A stretch of 40,558 nucleotides of DNA. It comes from Streptomyces sp. S3(2020) (GTDB taxonomy: Bacteria; Actinomycetota; Actinomycetes; Streptomycetales; Streptomycetaceae). The translations under genes and the position numbers were made by a program. Under the pieces are notes generated by a model, which was given only the letters and a program-made list of their open reading frames with translations, did not search any database and was not told the DNA's origin. Location of the stretch: contig NZ_JABERD010000080.1 in NCBI RefSeq assembly GCF_013044505.1, positions 1-40,558 on the forward strand, written 5' to 3'. This document shows, in pieces, positions 1-8,467 of the stretch (position 1 is its first letter; each line of letters begins with the position of its first letter).

Positions 1-67
1 GCCCCTGGGGGTGTGGATGGGTAAGGGCGGCGGGGGCGAAGAAGGTCTGGTGCGCACCCCCCCCGGT

Positions 68-505
68 TCAAGAGCCGAGCATCCGCCGCAGCAGGTCCCG
101 GAAGACCGTTCGTTCCGAGTCGGACAGGCCCGCCAGTGGCTCCCGGGCGAACCGGAGGGACTCCCGCAGGCTCCGGGCCACCACCCGCCCCTCCTCCGTC
201 ACAGCCGCCAGCTTCACACGCCGATCCGCAGGATCCGGACGCCGCTCCACCAGCCCCCGCGACTCCAGCCGATCCACGATCCCGGTGACATTCGACGGCT
301 CGCACCGCAGCTTGTGCGCCAGCTTCCGCATCGGCAGAGGCTCAAGCGACAGCAGACTCAACAACCGAGCCTGCGCCCCGGTCAGCGCATGCTCCGCCGC
401 CGCATCCTCGAAATCCGCGTAGAAACGGGCCACGACGTCCCCGATCAGCTCGACGACCTCAAGGGTCAGCGCATCGGGACGAGCGGTCTTCTGTGGTGTG
501 GCCAT
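68..505 (-). CDS. MarR-family transcriptional regulator
   Basis: A 145-residue winged-helix DNA-binding repressor, usual length for MarR. The recognition region is about residues 59-84 (RKLAHKLRCEPSNVTGIVDR) and the wing about 89-99 (RPDPADRRVKL). The gene is divergent from the NADP-dependent oxidoreductase at 595, and the shared intergenic region carries nested dyads, so that oxidoreductase and the regulator itself are the likely targets (inference). Ohr lies just beyond, but this is not an obvious OhrR peroxide sensor: the only cysteine is residue 68 in the DNA-binding helix, and the N-terminal reactive cysteine of OhrR is absent. A TATGCT hexamer ends 6 bases before the ATG with no Shine-Dalgarno site, so the transcript is probably leaderless. 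The ligand is unknown. Confidence 0.92.
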   Translation of the reverse strand: MATPQKTARPDALTLEVVELIGDVVARFYADFEDAAAEHALTGAQARLLSLLSLEPLPMRKLAHKLRCEPSNVTGIVDRLESRGLVERRPDPADRRVKLAAVTEEGRVVARSLRESLRFAREPLAGLSDSERTVFRDLLRRMLGS

Positions 506-511
506 GAGACG

Positions 512-577
512 AGCATACCCCCATTACTTGACAACATGAAATATTCAGGAGCATGGTTGTTTCAGGTACTGAAGTAA
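512..577. promoter_or_regulatory. Divergent promoter/operator region, marR-oxidoreductase
   Basis: This short AT-rich stretch holds nested dyads. TTACTT (524-529) mirrors AAGTAA (572-577). ACAACATG (531-538) mirrors CATGGTTGT (552-560) with one extra base. TGAA-ATA-TTCA lies at 537-547 and TTCAG-GTA-CTGAA at 561-573. A TTGACA hexamer (528-533) could serve the rightward gene, and TATGCT (complement of 512-517) is the -10 of marR. MarR proteins usually bind such palindromes. Assigning this MarR to the site is inference. Confidence 0.6.
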
Positions 578-594
578 ATCCGAAAGGTTCCGTG

Positions 595-1593
595 ATGATC
601 AACCGCGAGTGGCACCTCCTCTCCCGTCCCGTCGGCTGGCCCAAGCCCGAGGACTTCGCCCTGGTCGAGGCAGAGGTCAAGCAGCCCGCGGCGGGACAGG
701 TCCTCGTACGGAACAAGTACCTGTCCGTCGACCCGTACATGCGCGGCAGGATGAGCGCCGCGAAGTCGTACGTGGCCCCCTTCGAGCTCGGCAAGGCGAT
801 GCAGGGCGGCGCGGTCGGCGAGGTCGTCGCCTCCGAGGCGGAGGGGATAGCCGTCGGCGACCACGTCCTGCACTTCGGCGGCTGGCGCGAGTACGCCACG
901 TTCGACGCCACGCAGGCGGTCAAGGTCGACCCCGAGGCCGCGCCCCTGTCGACGTACCTCGGCGTCCTCGGCATGACCGGCCTCACGGCCTACGCCGGCC
1001 TCCTGCGCACCGCCGTCTTCAAGGAGGGCGACAGCGTCTTCGTCTCCGGCGCGGCCGGCGCCGTCGGCAGCCAGGTCGGTCAGATCGCGAAGCTCAAGGG
1101 TGCCTCGCGGGTCATCGGCTCGGCCGGTTCGGACGACAAGGTGAAGCTCCTCGTCGAGGAGTACGGCTTCGACGCCGCGTTCAACTACAAGAACGGCCCG
1201 GTGAGCCAGCAGCTCCGAGAGGCCGCGCCGGACGGTGTCGACGTCTACTTCGACAACGTCGGCGGGGATCACCTGGAGGCGGCCATCGGTTCGCTGAACC
1301 AGGGAGGTCGTATCGCCGTCTGCGGCATGATCTCGGTCTACAACAACACCGAGCCCGCCCCCGGCCCGCGCAACCTCGCCCGTCTCATCCAGACCCGCGG
1401 CCGCATCGAGGGCCTGCTCGTCGGCGACCACTACGACCTTCAGTCGCAGTTCGTCCAGGAGGTCGGCGCCTGGGTCCGCTCCGGTGAGCTGAAGTACCGC
1501 GAGACCGTGGTCGAGGGCATCGAGAACAACCTGGAGGCCTTCCTCGGTGTTCTGCGCGGCGACAACACCGGAAAGATGATCGTCAAGATCTGA
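595..1593 (+). CDS. NADP-dependent oxidoreductase (zinc-independent MDR family, CurA/leukotriene B4 dehydrogenase-like)
   Basis: A 332-residue medium-chain dehydrogenase/reductase of the zinc-independent double-bond reductase group. The N-terminal part starts INREWHLLSRPVGWPKPEDF, and the glycine-rich NADPH motif SGAAGAVGSQVGQIAK is at about residues 150-166. Members reduce alpha,beta-unsaturated ketones or aldehydes; the substrate here cannot be told. The ATG at 595 is chosen because GAAAGG (582-587) sits 7 bases ahead. An in-frame ATG at 553 would add 14 unlike residues and would lie inside the operator dyads. The divergent MarR gene is the likely regulator. No structural zinc-binding cysteine cluster is seen. 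Confidence 0.92.
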   Translation: MINREWHLLSRPVGWPKPEDFALVEAEVKQPAAGQVLVRNKYLSVDPYMRGRMSAAKSYVAPFELGKAMQGGAVGEVVASEAEGIAVGDHVLHFGGWREYATFDATQAVKVDPEAAPLSTYLGVLGMTGLTAYAGLLRTAVFKEGDSVFVSGAAGAVGSQVGQIAKLKGASRVIGSAGSDDKVKLLVEEYGFDAAFNYKNGPVSQQLREAAPDGVDVYFDNVGGDHLEAAIGSLNQGGRIAVCGMISVYNNTEPAPGPRNLARLIQTRGRIEGLLVGDHYDLQSQFVQEVGAWVRSGELKYRETVVEGIENNLEAFLGVLRGDNTGKMIVKI

Positions 1594-1688
1594 CACCTTC
1601 TGCCGGTTTTCGTAATGCGGTAACTTCTTTCCGAATCCCGTCGTCGATCGTGGGCGCGAGCGCGGCGGACCTAGGAGGAAGACACCGC

Positions 1689-2108
1689 ATGTCCATCCAG
1701 CAGACCGATGTCCTGTACACCGCCGTCGCGACCGCCGAGAACGGCCGTGACGGCCGGGTGGCCACCGAGGACGGCAGGCTCGACGTCGTCGTGAACCCGC
1801 CCAAGGAGATGGGCGGCAGCGGCGAGGGCACCAACCCCGAGCAGCTGTTCGCCGCCGGTTACAGCGCCTGCTTCCAGGGCGCCCTCGGCGTCGTCGCCCG
1901 TCTGGAGAAGGCCGACATCTCCGGCTCGACGGTCACCGCGAAGGTCGGCATCGGCAAGAACGACGACGGCTTCGGGATCATCGTCGAGATCTCGGCCCGC
2001 ATCCCGAACGTCGACGCCGCGACCGCCAGGGACCTTCTGGAGAAGGCCCACCAGGTCTGCCCGTACTCGAAGGCGACCCGCGGCAACATCAGCGTGACGC
2101 TGGTCTGA
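1689..2108 (+). CDS. ohr: Organic hydroperoxide reductase, Ohr/OsmC family
   Basis: A 139-residue cytosolic thiol peroxidase that reduces organic and fatty-acid hydroperoxides. Both catalytic cysteines are present: Cys61 in GYSACFQGAL and Cys124 in HQVCPYSKATRGN, the typical Ohr signature that separates it from OsmC. The start is the ATG at 1689, 7 bases after a strong AGGAGGAAG (1673-1681); the longer upstream reading frame has no such support. S. coelicolor has several ohr paralogues, one of which (ohrA) I recall in this neighbourhood, but the paralogue is not proven here. A strong hairpin follows the stop. Confidence 0.95.
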   Translation: MSIQQTDVLYTAVATAENGRDGRVATEDGRLDVVVNPPKEMGGSGEGTNPEQLFAAGYSACFQGALGVVARLEKADISGSTVTAKVGIGKNDDGFGIIVEISARIPNVDAATARDLLEKAHQVCPYSKATRGNISVTLV

Positions 2109-2128
2109 CACCGTTCGCCGCGTACGGC

Positions 2129-2163
2129 GAAGGCCGCACCCCCGGACGTGGGGTGCGGCCTTC
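2129..2163. terminator. Bidirectional hairpin terminator between ohr and esterase
   Basis: A perfect 14-bp stem, GAAGGCCGCACCCC (2129-2142) with GGGGTGCGGCCTTC (2150-2163), has a 7-base loop. It sits between two convergent genes. A smaller TTCGCCG/CGGCGAA hairpin (2114-2131) overlaps its left edge. There is no U-run, as is usual in Streptomyces. Confidence 0.85.
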
Positions 2164-2170
2164 GTCCGTG

Positions 2171-3328
2171 TCACACGCGCAGCGTCAGCGCCGCGGTGTG
2201 CACCGCCTTCACCAGCCGGTCGTTCTCCGGCGCCGCCCCGCCGGGGAAGGCGAGCCGGCGCCGGGTGTAGCCGTAGGCCAGACCGCTCCACGGGTCGGCG
2301 AAGGCCTGGGAGCCGCCCGCGTCGCTGTGCCCGAAGGTGCCGGCGCCCAGGAAGGGGTGGCGGGTGTCGGCGATGGCCTGGAAACCCAGACCGAAGGAGC
2401 GGTGGTCACGGACCACCAGGTCGTAGCCGCTGGAGTGGATCTGGCCGACCTCGGCGATGGTGTCCGGCTTCAGCAGCGGTGGCCGGTCGCCCACCTCGCT
2501 GATCGCCGCCGCGTACATTCCGGCGAGCCCGCGCGCGGCCGCCACCCCGCCCGCCGACGCCGGGCCCTTGGCGCGCACGGTACGGGAGTTGGCGTACTCC
2601 AGCAGGTCACCCGGGTCCGGCACATGCGCGTTGAACGCGATCGACGCCAGGGTGTGCGGGCCCGTGGGGGCGGCGTCGATCTCGGCCTGCTGGACCGGGG
2701 TGGGGATCATCGGCTGCGCGGAGCGGTACCGCGGTTCCAGGGCCGCGGGCAGGCCCAGATGGAAGTCCAGGGCGTACGGTGCCCGGATCCGCTCCTCCCA
2801 CAGCTCCTGGATCGTACGGCCCGTCGCCCGGCGTACGACCTCGCCGGTGAGCGCGCCGATGACCAGGGCGTGGTAGCCGAAGGCCGTGCCCGGGCGCCAG
2901 AACGGCCGCTGGTCGGCGAGGCGTTCGGCGATCACCCGGTCGTCGGCCAGCTCGTCCCGGCTGAACCCGGCGTCGAGACCGACCAGTCCGGCCCGGTGGG
3001 TGATCAGTTCGCGCAGGGTCAGCGCGCCCTTGCCCTCGGCCGCGAACTCCGGCCAGTAGTACGTCACCTTGCGGTCCAGTTCGAGCGTGCCGTCCTGGAC
3101 GAGGAGAGCGGCCACGAGATGCGCGGCACCCTTCGTCGACGAGAACACGGCGTGGAGGGAGTCGGCGTCGTTGCCGTCCCCCGTCCACAGGTCCACGACC
3201 CTGCGGCCGTGGACGTACGCGCACAACTGGCCCTCGTAGTCGGGGCGTTCACCGGCCACGAACGCGGTGAACTCCTCACGCACCGCCTCGAAGCCGTCGG
3301 CGACGGTGCCGTGTATCTCCTGTGTCAT
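2171..3328 (-). CDS. Beta-lactamase-fold serine hydrolase / esterase (EstB-like, family VIII)
   Basis: A 385-residue protein with the penicillin-binding/class C beta-lactamase fold. The nucleophile motif S-x-x-K is at residues 63-66 (SSTK), a conserved tyrosine lies in FGYHALVIGAL, and the C-terminal GHSDAGGSQAFADP block matches the third conserved box. No signal peptide is visible, so it is probably a cytosolic esterase, not a secreted beta-lactamase. The start has AAGGAGAG 5 bases upstream. It lies 26 bases downstream of the carboxypeptidase gene on the same strand and may be co-transcribed with it. The substrate is unknown. Confidence 0.9.
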   Translation of the reverse strand: MTQEIHGTVADGFEAVREEFTAFVAGERPDYEGQLCAYVHGRRVVDLWTGDGNDADSLHAVFSSTKGAAHLVAALLVQDGTLELDRKVTYYWPEFAAEGKGALTLRELITHRAGLVGLDAGFSRDELADDRVIAERLADQRPFWRPGTAFGYHALVIGALTGEVVRRATGRTIQELWEERIRAPYALDFHLGLPAALEPRYRSAQPMIPTPVQQAEIDAAPTGPHTLASIAFNAHVPDPGDLLEYANSRTVRAKGPASAGGVAAARGLAGMYAAAISEVGDRPPLLKPDTIAEVGQIHSSGYDLVVRDHRSFGLGFQAIADTRHPFLGAGTFGHSDAGGSQAFADPWSGLAYGYTRRRLAFPGGAAPENDRLVKAVHTAALTLRV

Positions 3329-3354
3329 CCGCTCTCCTTGACTGATCTACACCG

Positions 3355-5907
3355 CTAGCCGGCGCCGGCCATGCTGAACAGCGCCCTTGCGACCTGCGGG
3401 AATTGCCCCTTCGGATGATCCCGGAAGAGGGGTTCGGTGCCGAAGAGGACCGACTGCGGACCACTGACGACCGAGGGCTGTCCGGCCGCGGCCAGAGGCC
3501 CACCGCTGCCGTCCTGCGACGGGCGCCAGTGCCCGGAGACAAGGGGGTTCCCGGCCGCGTACGACTGCTCCACCCGGACCTGTGGGCCGAGGTCCGTGAA
3601 CCAGACGGGCGCGTACACGAAACCGTGCCCGGGAGTGCCGGCGGTCACCGGCCCCGAGTTCACCACGCGCACCACCCCGTTGGCGTCCCCGTTGCCCTCG
3701 ACCGGCTTCGCGGTCAGCAGGCCGGTGGCGGTGGCGAGTCCGGCTCCGGTGACGCCGCGCCCGACGAGACCGTGACCGGAGTCGAGGAAGGCGTCCAGGG
3801 CGGTGCGGGCGGACGCGGTGAGCGCCCCGTGCTCCAGCCCCGCGGACACGAACAGGGCGTCCGTCGACGACCAGTCGAAGCCCGCGTTGAGGACGGCCGT
3901 CGAGACGGGGGTGACCTCGAAGTTCATCTCGCGCAGCGCGAAGAGCTCGCCGGGGGTCACGGCCGCCGCGATACGGGTGCGGGGGAGTGCCCGGGTGCCG
4001 GTGAGGGTCGTCGCGTCGAAGGTCACGTCGTACGTCCGGGCCAGTTCGGCCGCCTTCTGCCGTGCCGACGCCGGGACGATCGCGCTGCCGCCGTCGGCTG
4101 TCCGTCGTACCGGAACACCCTGCCGGAGCAGGGAGTTGACGGCGGCGATCGCCTGCGGGTCGTCCAGGCGCAGCCGCAGGGCGCCGCGCGGGGCGACGTG
4201 GCCGACGGGTGCGGCCTCGTCGACGGACCGCAGCGGCAGCGCCTTGAGGGTGCCGGTCGGCACCGCCTCCACCGTGGCGCCCCACAGCCGGCCCAGGCTC
4301 CAGCCCGAGATGTCGTACATCACCGAGACCTTGTCGCTGATGTCCCGTCCGTCGGCGAGCAGCACATTGGCCAAGCCCCGCTTGGGCTGGTGCATGTCGA
4401 TGACGTACGAGCCCTTCGCGTACGTCCTTCCGCCGAGCCGGAAGGAGTGGCTCGCGCGGGTGACACGGACGTCGTTGGCGAGGAGGTGGCCGACGAGACG
4501 GGCGGTGGCGGTGGTGTTCGCGGTGCCGGGGAGGACGTAGGCGCGCGGGAAGGTGGTCGTGTAGACGTCCTCGGGGCCGATGCCGGGGACTCCGGGGACC
4601 GACTCGGAGGAGACGGGGATCTGTGCGGCGCCCGTGGTCCCGCGGCGGAAGACCTCGATCTGGTCGCTGACCAGCGCGGTGCGGTGGGTCCGGACGAAGT
4701 CGAGGGTGGCGCGGATGGCCGCGCCGGCGACGTCCACGTTGACGGCCGACCGGCGCCGCAGTTCCTCCACCGGCAGGTTGTCGTAGGCCGCGTTGTTCAC
4801 CTGCAACGGGATCTCGACCGTGTGCGCGGCGACCGTGCCGTGGAACGCCGCGTACTGCGGGGTGAAGATCGGCGGCCAGTCGTCCCAGCCCTCCTCCTGG
4901 TCCCGGAAGGGGATCTGCGCGGGCCGCACCCCGTCCTTCGCGGGCGTGTAGCCGAGGCCGTTGACGGCGGCCTCCATGCCGAGGGCGTTGGCGTAGGTGT
5001 TCTTCAGGAAGAGGTCGTACTCGTAGTTCTCGCCGTGCGGGGGAGTGGTGGGCTCGATGAGGGTGCCGTTGACATAGCCGTGCAGGTCGAGCATGACGGC
5101 GGGCTGCTTGTCGATCTCGATCTGCCGCATCGCCCGTACCTCGGGCTGCGAGGCGGTGACGAAGTCCCGGTTCATGTCGAAGCCGTTGGCGTTGGCGCGG
5201 GTGCCGGCGATACGGCCGTCCGGGTTGGCGGTGATGTTGAAGTAGAGCCGGGAGCGGGCGAGCAGGTCCCGGGTGCCGGCGTCCGTGGCGGTGGCGAGCC
5301 GCTCGATGAGCTTCAGGGAGGCGTCGGTGCCCTCCCACTCGTTGCCGTGGATGTTGTTGTTGACGAAGACGGGTGCCTTGTAACCGGTCTTGATCTCCGC
5401 TGACTTGGCGGCCCGGTCGGGGGAGTTCTCGATGAGGTCGCGCATCCGCTCCTGGGCGCGGGCCTGGCGGGCCGTCTCCGGCGCGGTGACGGTCACGAGG
5501 TAGAGCCGGTGTCCGCCGGCCGACCGTCCGGCGACCTCGACACTGACGCGGTCGCCGAGGGCCTGGACGGCGTTCAGCTTCGGGGCGATCGCGTGGTACG
5601 GGGTGAGGCCGAGCTTGATGGACTTGTCGGCGGGGTTCACCGGGTCGGGGGAGAGGATCTGCTCGCGGGGGTAGCCGCGGACCGTGCCGACCGCGCCGCC
5701 CGTCGTCCGTTCGCCGGCGAGGGCCCTTAGGGCGGCGCTCGCGGGGGCCTGGGCGGCCCGCTGGTCCAGCGGTGCCTCGTCCCGGGTGACGGGCGGCGCG
5801 GGTTCCGCACCGGCCGGGTGCGGGGTGAGCAGCAGTGATCCTGCCGTGGTGAGGGCGAGGGCGGCGATCAGTACGGGTCTCGCGGGTGCGGTTCTCGTGG
5901 TGCGCAC
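3355..5907 (-). CDS. Secreted zinc carboxypeptidase, peptidase family M14
   Basis: An 850-residue exported metallopeptidase. Residues 1-35 form a signal peptide (basic start, hydrophobic LIAALALTTAGSLLL, then AGA before EP). The M14 zinc ligands are visible: HGNE at about 187-190 and the distal histidine in MLDLHGYVNG at about 276. The substrate-binding NGFDMNRD is at about 241-248, and the likely catalytic glutamate is in HTVEIP at about 365. A long C-terminal part (about 480-850) has no motif I recognise and makes the protein roughly twice the length of a simple M14 enzyme. The GTG at 5907 is chosen because GGAGGAGGT lies 8 bases upstream and the signal peptide then begins correctly; the longer frame to 6039 lacks support. 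It is divergent from the unknown gene at 6098. Confidence 0.9.
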   Translation of the reverse strand: MRTTRTAPARPVLIAALALTTAGSLLLTPHPAGAEPAPPVTRDEAPLDQRAAQAPASAALRALAGERTTGGAVGTVRGYPREQILSPDPVNPADKSIKLGLTPYHAIAPKLNAVQALGDRVSVEVAGRSAGGHRLYLVTVTAPETARQARAQERMRDLIENSPDRAAKSAEIKTGYKAPVFVNNNIHGNEWEGTDASLKLIERLATATDAGTRDLLARSRLYFNITANPDGRIAGTRANANGFDMNRDFVTASQPEVRAMRQIEIDKQPAVMLDLHGYVNGTLIEPTTPPHGENYEYDLFLKNTYANALGMEAAVNGLGYTPAKDGVRPAQIPFRDQEEGWDDWPPIFTPQYAAFHGTVAAHTVEIPLQVNNAAYDNLPVEELRRRSAVNVDVAGAAIRATLDFVRTHRTALVSDQIEVFRRGTTGAAQIPVSSESVPGVPGIGPEDVYTTTFPRAYVLPGTANTTATARLVGHLLANDVRVTRASHSFRLGGRTYAKGSYVIDMHQPKRGLANVLLADGRDISDKVSVMYDISGWSLGRLWGATVEAVPTGTLKALPLRSVDEAAPVGHVAPRGALRLRLDDPQAIAAVNSLLRQGVPVRRTADGGSAIVPASARQKAAELARTYDVTFDATTLTGTRALPRTRIAAAVTPGELFALREMNFEVTPVSTAVLNAGFDWSSTDALFVSAGLEHGALTASARTALDAFLDSGHGLVGRGVTGAGLATATGLLTAKPVEGNGDANGVVRVVNSGPVTAGTPGHGFVYAPVWFTDLGPQVRVEQSYAAGNPLVSGHWRPSQDGSGGPLAAAGQPSVVSGPQSVLFGTEPLFRDHPKGQFPQVARALFSMAGAG

Positions 5908-6097
5908 GCGTCGTACCTCCTCCGGGAGCTTCCTGAGATCGGTACGGCGACATGTACCTGTTCGACTCAACCGGAACAAGAGGGAGTTGGTGTCACGGAT
6001 GCCCCGGATGGCGCATCTCCAGGGGGCCGAAGGGGGCATGCTGAGCTCGGGACATCCGGCGACGGCGGCTTGTCAGGCGATGCGAGGAAGGCTCCTC
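5908..6097. other. Intergenic divergent region
   Basis: The 190 bases between the divergent carboxypeptidase gene and the unknown gene must hold both promoters. Ribosome binding sites are clear on each side. I see no convincing -10/-35 pair or long palindrome. Confidence 0.5.
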
Positions 6098-6961
6098 ATG
6101 GCACCGATCCCTCCGCTCCCCAGCAGGGAAGACGTACTGCGTATGGCGCGCAGCACCACCGACATCACCGGCCAACTCCTGGACACGGCCGGCAACATCA
6201 CGAAGATCGCGATCAACACCTTCGACCCCAGGGACGGTTCGGGCCAGGAGGTGCTGAGGGTCCTGCGCGAGACGACGGCGGAGCTGGCTCAGGCGAGCGC
6301 GTCGCCGCAGGCGCAGGAGGCGTTCTACCGGATCGTGGACACGCTGACCCGGCTCGGCACGAGCGGCGCTCCTCTGGCCGTGCACCCGGTCAGCGAACCG
6401 GCGCAGGCCCTGCTGACGGCGCTGGGCGACAGTCTGCTGCCGGTCCTGGACGCGGTGGAGCCGGCGGTGGAGGAGTTCGCGACCGCGCTGGGCGACCTGG
6501 TGGAGGCGATGTCCCCGCTGCTGCCCGCGGCGGCGGGGCTGGCGGCGGGCACCATGCTCGCCCTGACCCCGGTGATCCGGACGGCGGCGGAGATCCTGCG
6601 CGACTCCTCCCCCGAACTCCGCCGCATCGCCGACGCGTTGACCGCCGCGCTGGCCCCGCTGATGCCGCTCCAGGTCGCCCTGGCGGAACGCGCGGCCGTC
6701 GCGGGCGCGGGCGTGGTCCGCGCCTCCCTCCAGCCCCTCGCCGACCTCACGGAAGCGGCGGCGGCGACCACGAAGGCGGCCCGTCCGGTGCTGATCGCGG
6801 GGGAGGAACTGCTGGTGGCGGGCCTTGAACACCTCCAGCCGGTGCTGCTGGCCGGGGCGTCGCGCGCGGGGCGGGTGGCCCGGGCGGCGGCGGTACGGGT
6901 ACAGGCGGCGGTGTCACCGGCCGCCGAGCGGGGAGTGGTGGTGGCGGTGGCACCGGGGTGA
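6098..6961 (+). CDS. Conserved-looking Ala/Leu-rich helical protein of unknown function
   Basis: A 287-residue protein that I do not recognise. The start ATG has GAGGAAG 7 bases ahead. The N-terminal 60 residues are polar (IPPLPSREDVLRMARSTTDI). From about residue 105 on, the protein is a series of long Ala/Leu/Val-rich helices broken by prolines and short acidic patches (for example SPLLPAAAGLAAGTMLALTP). No signal peptide, cysteine or catalytic motif is visible. It could be membrane-associated or bind a hydrophobic surface in the way phasin-like proteins do, but that is only an impression of composition. Third-position GC is very high, which supports real coding. Confidence 0.75.
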   Translation: MAPIPPLPSREDVLRMARSTTDITGQLLDTAGNITKIAINTFDPRDGSGQEVLRVLRETTAELAQASASPQAQEAFYRIVDTLTRLGTSGAPLAVHPVSEPAQALLTALGDSLLPVLDAVEPAVEEFATALGDLVEAMSPLLPAAAGLAAGTMLALTPVIRTAAEILRDSSPELRRIADALTAALAPLMPLQVALAERAAVAGAGVVRASLQPLADLTEAAAATTKAARPVLIAGEELLVAGLEHLQPVLLAGASRAGRVARAAAVRVQAAVSPAAERGVVVAVAPG

Positions 6962-7031
6962 CCGGGAGGGGGCCCGCCGAGGGTGAGGCCTGATGGCGTC
7001 CACGACCGCGAACCCTGTCCCCGCCGCCCGA

Positions 7032-7043
7032 TAGAGTTCCCCC
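7032..7043 (+). promoter_or_regulatory. Leaderless-type -10 element of the EI24 gene
   Basis: TAGAGT (7032-7037) ends 6 bases before the ATG at 7044 and no purine-rich ribosome binding site precedes the start. The -35 region is weak. Confidence 0.5.
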
Positions 7044-7856
7044 ATGCGCGATCTTGGGGTGGGCTTCACGTACTTGCTGAAAGGCCAGCGATGGGTGGCC
7101 CGGCACGGCAAGCAGTACGGCTTCGGGCTGATCCCTGGCCTGATCACCCTCGTTCTCTACGCGGCGGCGCTCGTCTCGCTCGCGCTCTGGGGCGAGGACT
7201 TCATCACCTGGGCCACCCCCTTCGCCGACGACTGGTCCAGCCCCTGGCTCGGCCTGTTCCGCGGCTTCCTCACCGTCGTGCTGTGGGCCCTCGCCCTCCT
7301 CCTCGCCGTGCTGACCTTCACCGCGGTCACGCTCCTGGTCGGCCAGCCCTTCTACGAGAGCCTCTCGGAGACGGTCGACCGTGATGTGTCCCCGGACGGC
7401 ACCGCCCCCGAGTCCGGCCTCCCCCTCTGGCGCGAGCTGTGGATCTCGGGCCGCGACAGCCTGCGGATCGTGGTCCGTGCCGCGCTCTGGGCGGTGCTGC
7501 TCTTCGGCCTCGGTTTCATCCCGTTCGTCGGACAGACCGTCGTCCCGGTGATCGGCTTCTTCGTCACCGGCTTCTTCCTCACCGAGGAACTCGCGGCCGT
7601 GGCCCTCCAGCGCCGAGGCGTCGAACTCCGCGACCGGCTCGCCCTGTTCCGCTCCCGCAAGATGCTGATCTGGGGCTTCGGCACCCCTCTCGGCGTGGCC
7701 TTCCTGGTGCCGTTCGTCGCGGTGTTCCTGATGCCCGGCGCGGTCGCGGGCGCCACCCTGATGGCCCGCGACCTGCTCGGGGAGGAGACCCGCGAGGACT
7801 CCCACGGCAAGAGCAACAACAGCAACGACCATGACGTGGAGGAGATCACCTCTTGA
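7044..7856 (+). CDS. EI24/CysZ-like integral membrane protein
   Basis: A 270-residue membrane protein of the EI24 (PF07264) type. The N-terminus MRDLGVGFTYLLKGQRWVAR fits the family, followed by about four to six hydrophobic segments near residues 27-50, 70-95, 143-165, 170-185 and 205-240. E. coli CysZ of this family has been linked to sulfate uptake, but the actinobacterial members are uncharacterised, so no substrate is claimed. The C-terminus is hydrophilic. The last codons overlap the start of the LysE-type gene (TTGA overlap), so the two are translationally coupled. Confidence 0.85.
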   Translation: MRDLGVGFTYLLKGQRWVARHGKQYGFGLIPGLITLVLYAAALVSLALWGEDFITWATPFADDWSSPWLGLFRGFLTVVLWALALLLAVLTFTAVTLLVGQPFYESLSETVDRDVSPDGTAPESGLPLWRELWISGRDSLRIVVRAALWAVLLFGLGFIPFVGQTVVPVIGFFVTGFFLTEELAAVALQRRGVELRDRLALFRSRKMLIWGFGTPLGVAFLVPFVAVFLMPGAVAGATLMARDLLGEETREDSHGKSNNSNDHDVEEITS

Positions 7857-8467
7857 CCGAGATACTCGCCGTCGCCGTCATCACCGTCCTGGCCGTCATC
7901 GCCCCGGGCGCCGACTTCGCCATGGTCGTCCGCAACAGCTACCTCCACGGCCGCCGCACCGGACTGCTCGCCGCGACCGGTGTCGCCGCCGGCGTCCTCG
8001 TGCACGTCACCTACACGATGCTCGGCGTGGGCCTGCTGATCGCCTCCTCCACCTTCCTGTTCACGGTGATCAAGCTGGTCGGCGCGGCCTACCTCGTCTA
8101 CATCGGCGTCCGCACCTTCCGCACCCGCGCCGAGGTCCAGGTCGACCTGGAGACCACCTCGGACCTGACCCCGGCGCAGGCCCTGCGCTCCGGCTTCCTC
8201 ACCAACGTCCTCAACCCGAAGACGACCCTCTTCGTCGTCTCGACCTTCGCCCAGGTCGTCAGCCCCGGCACCCCGGTCTACCAGCAGGTGGGCTACGGCC
8301 TGTTCATGTCGCTGGCCCACCTGCTGTGGTTCGGCGTCGTCGCGGTCTTCTTCTCGCACGACCGGATGCGCGACCTGATGCTGCGCGGCCAGAAGATCCT
8401 CAACAAGGTGATCGGCTCGGTCCTGGCCGGCCTCGGCGTCAGCCTCGCGTTCGCCCCGTCCCACTAG
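7853..8467 (+). CDS. LysE/RhtB-family amino acid exporter
   Basis: A 204-residue inner-membrane protein with about six hydrophobic segments, the normal size for LysE/RhtB. The N-terminal PGADFAMVVRNSYLHGRRTGL block and the central LRSGFLTNVLNPKTTLF block are the family signatures. Members export amino acids or related metabolites; the substrate here is not determinable. The start is TTG at 7853, overlapping the preceding stop, with GGAGGAG (7838-7844) 8 bases upstream. The 3' end overlaps the convergent pyroglutamyl-peptidase-like gene by 29 bases. Confidence 0.9.
   Translation: MTEILAVAVITVLAVIAPGADFAMVVRNSYLHGRRTGLLAATGVAAGVLVHVTYTMLGVGLLIASSTFLFTVIKLVGAAYLVYIGVRTFRTRAEVQVDLETTSDLTPAQALRSGFLTNVLNPKTTLFVVSTFAQVVSPGTPVYQQVGYGLFMSLAHLLWFGVVAVFFSHDRMRDLMLRGQKILNKVIGSVLAGLGVSLAFAPSH

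Noticed and set aside
3347..5953. An 868-codon frame on the same strand as the M14 peptidase, shifted by one or two bases
   Set aside because: Arg/Pro/Gly-rich out-of-frame translation; only the frame ending at 3355 has signal peptide and M14 motifs.
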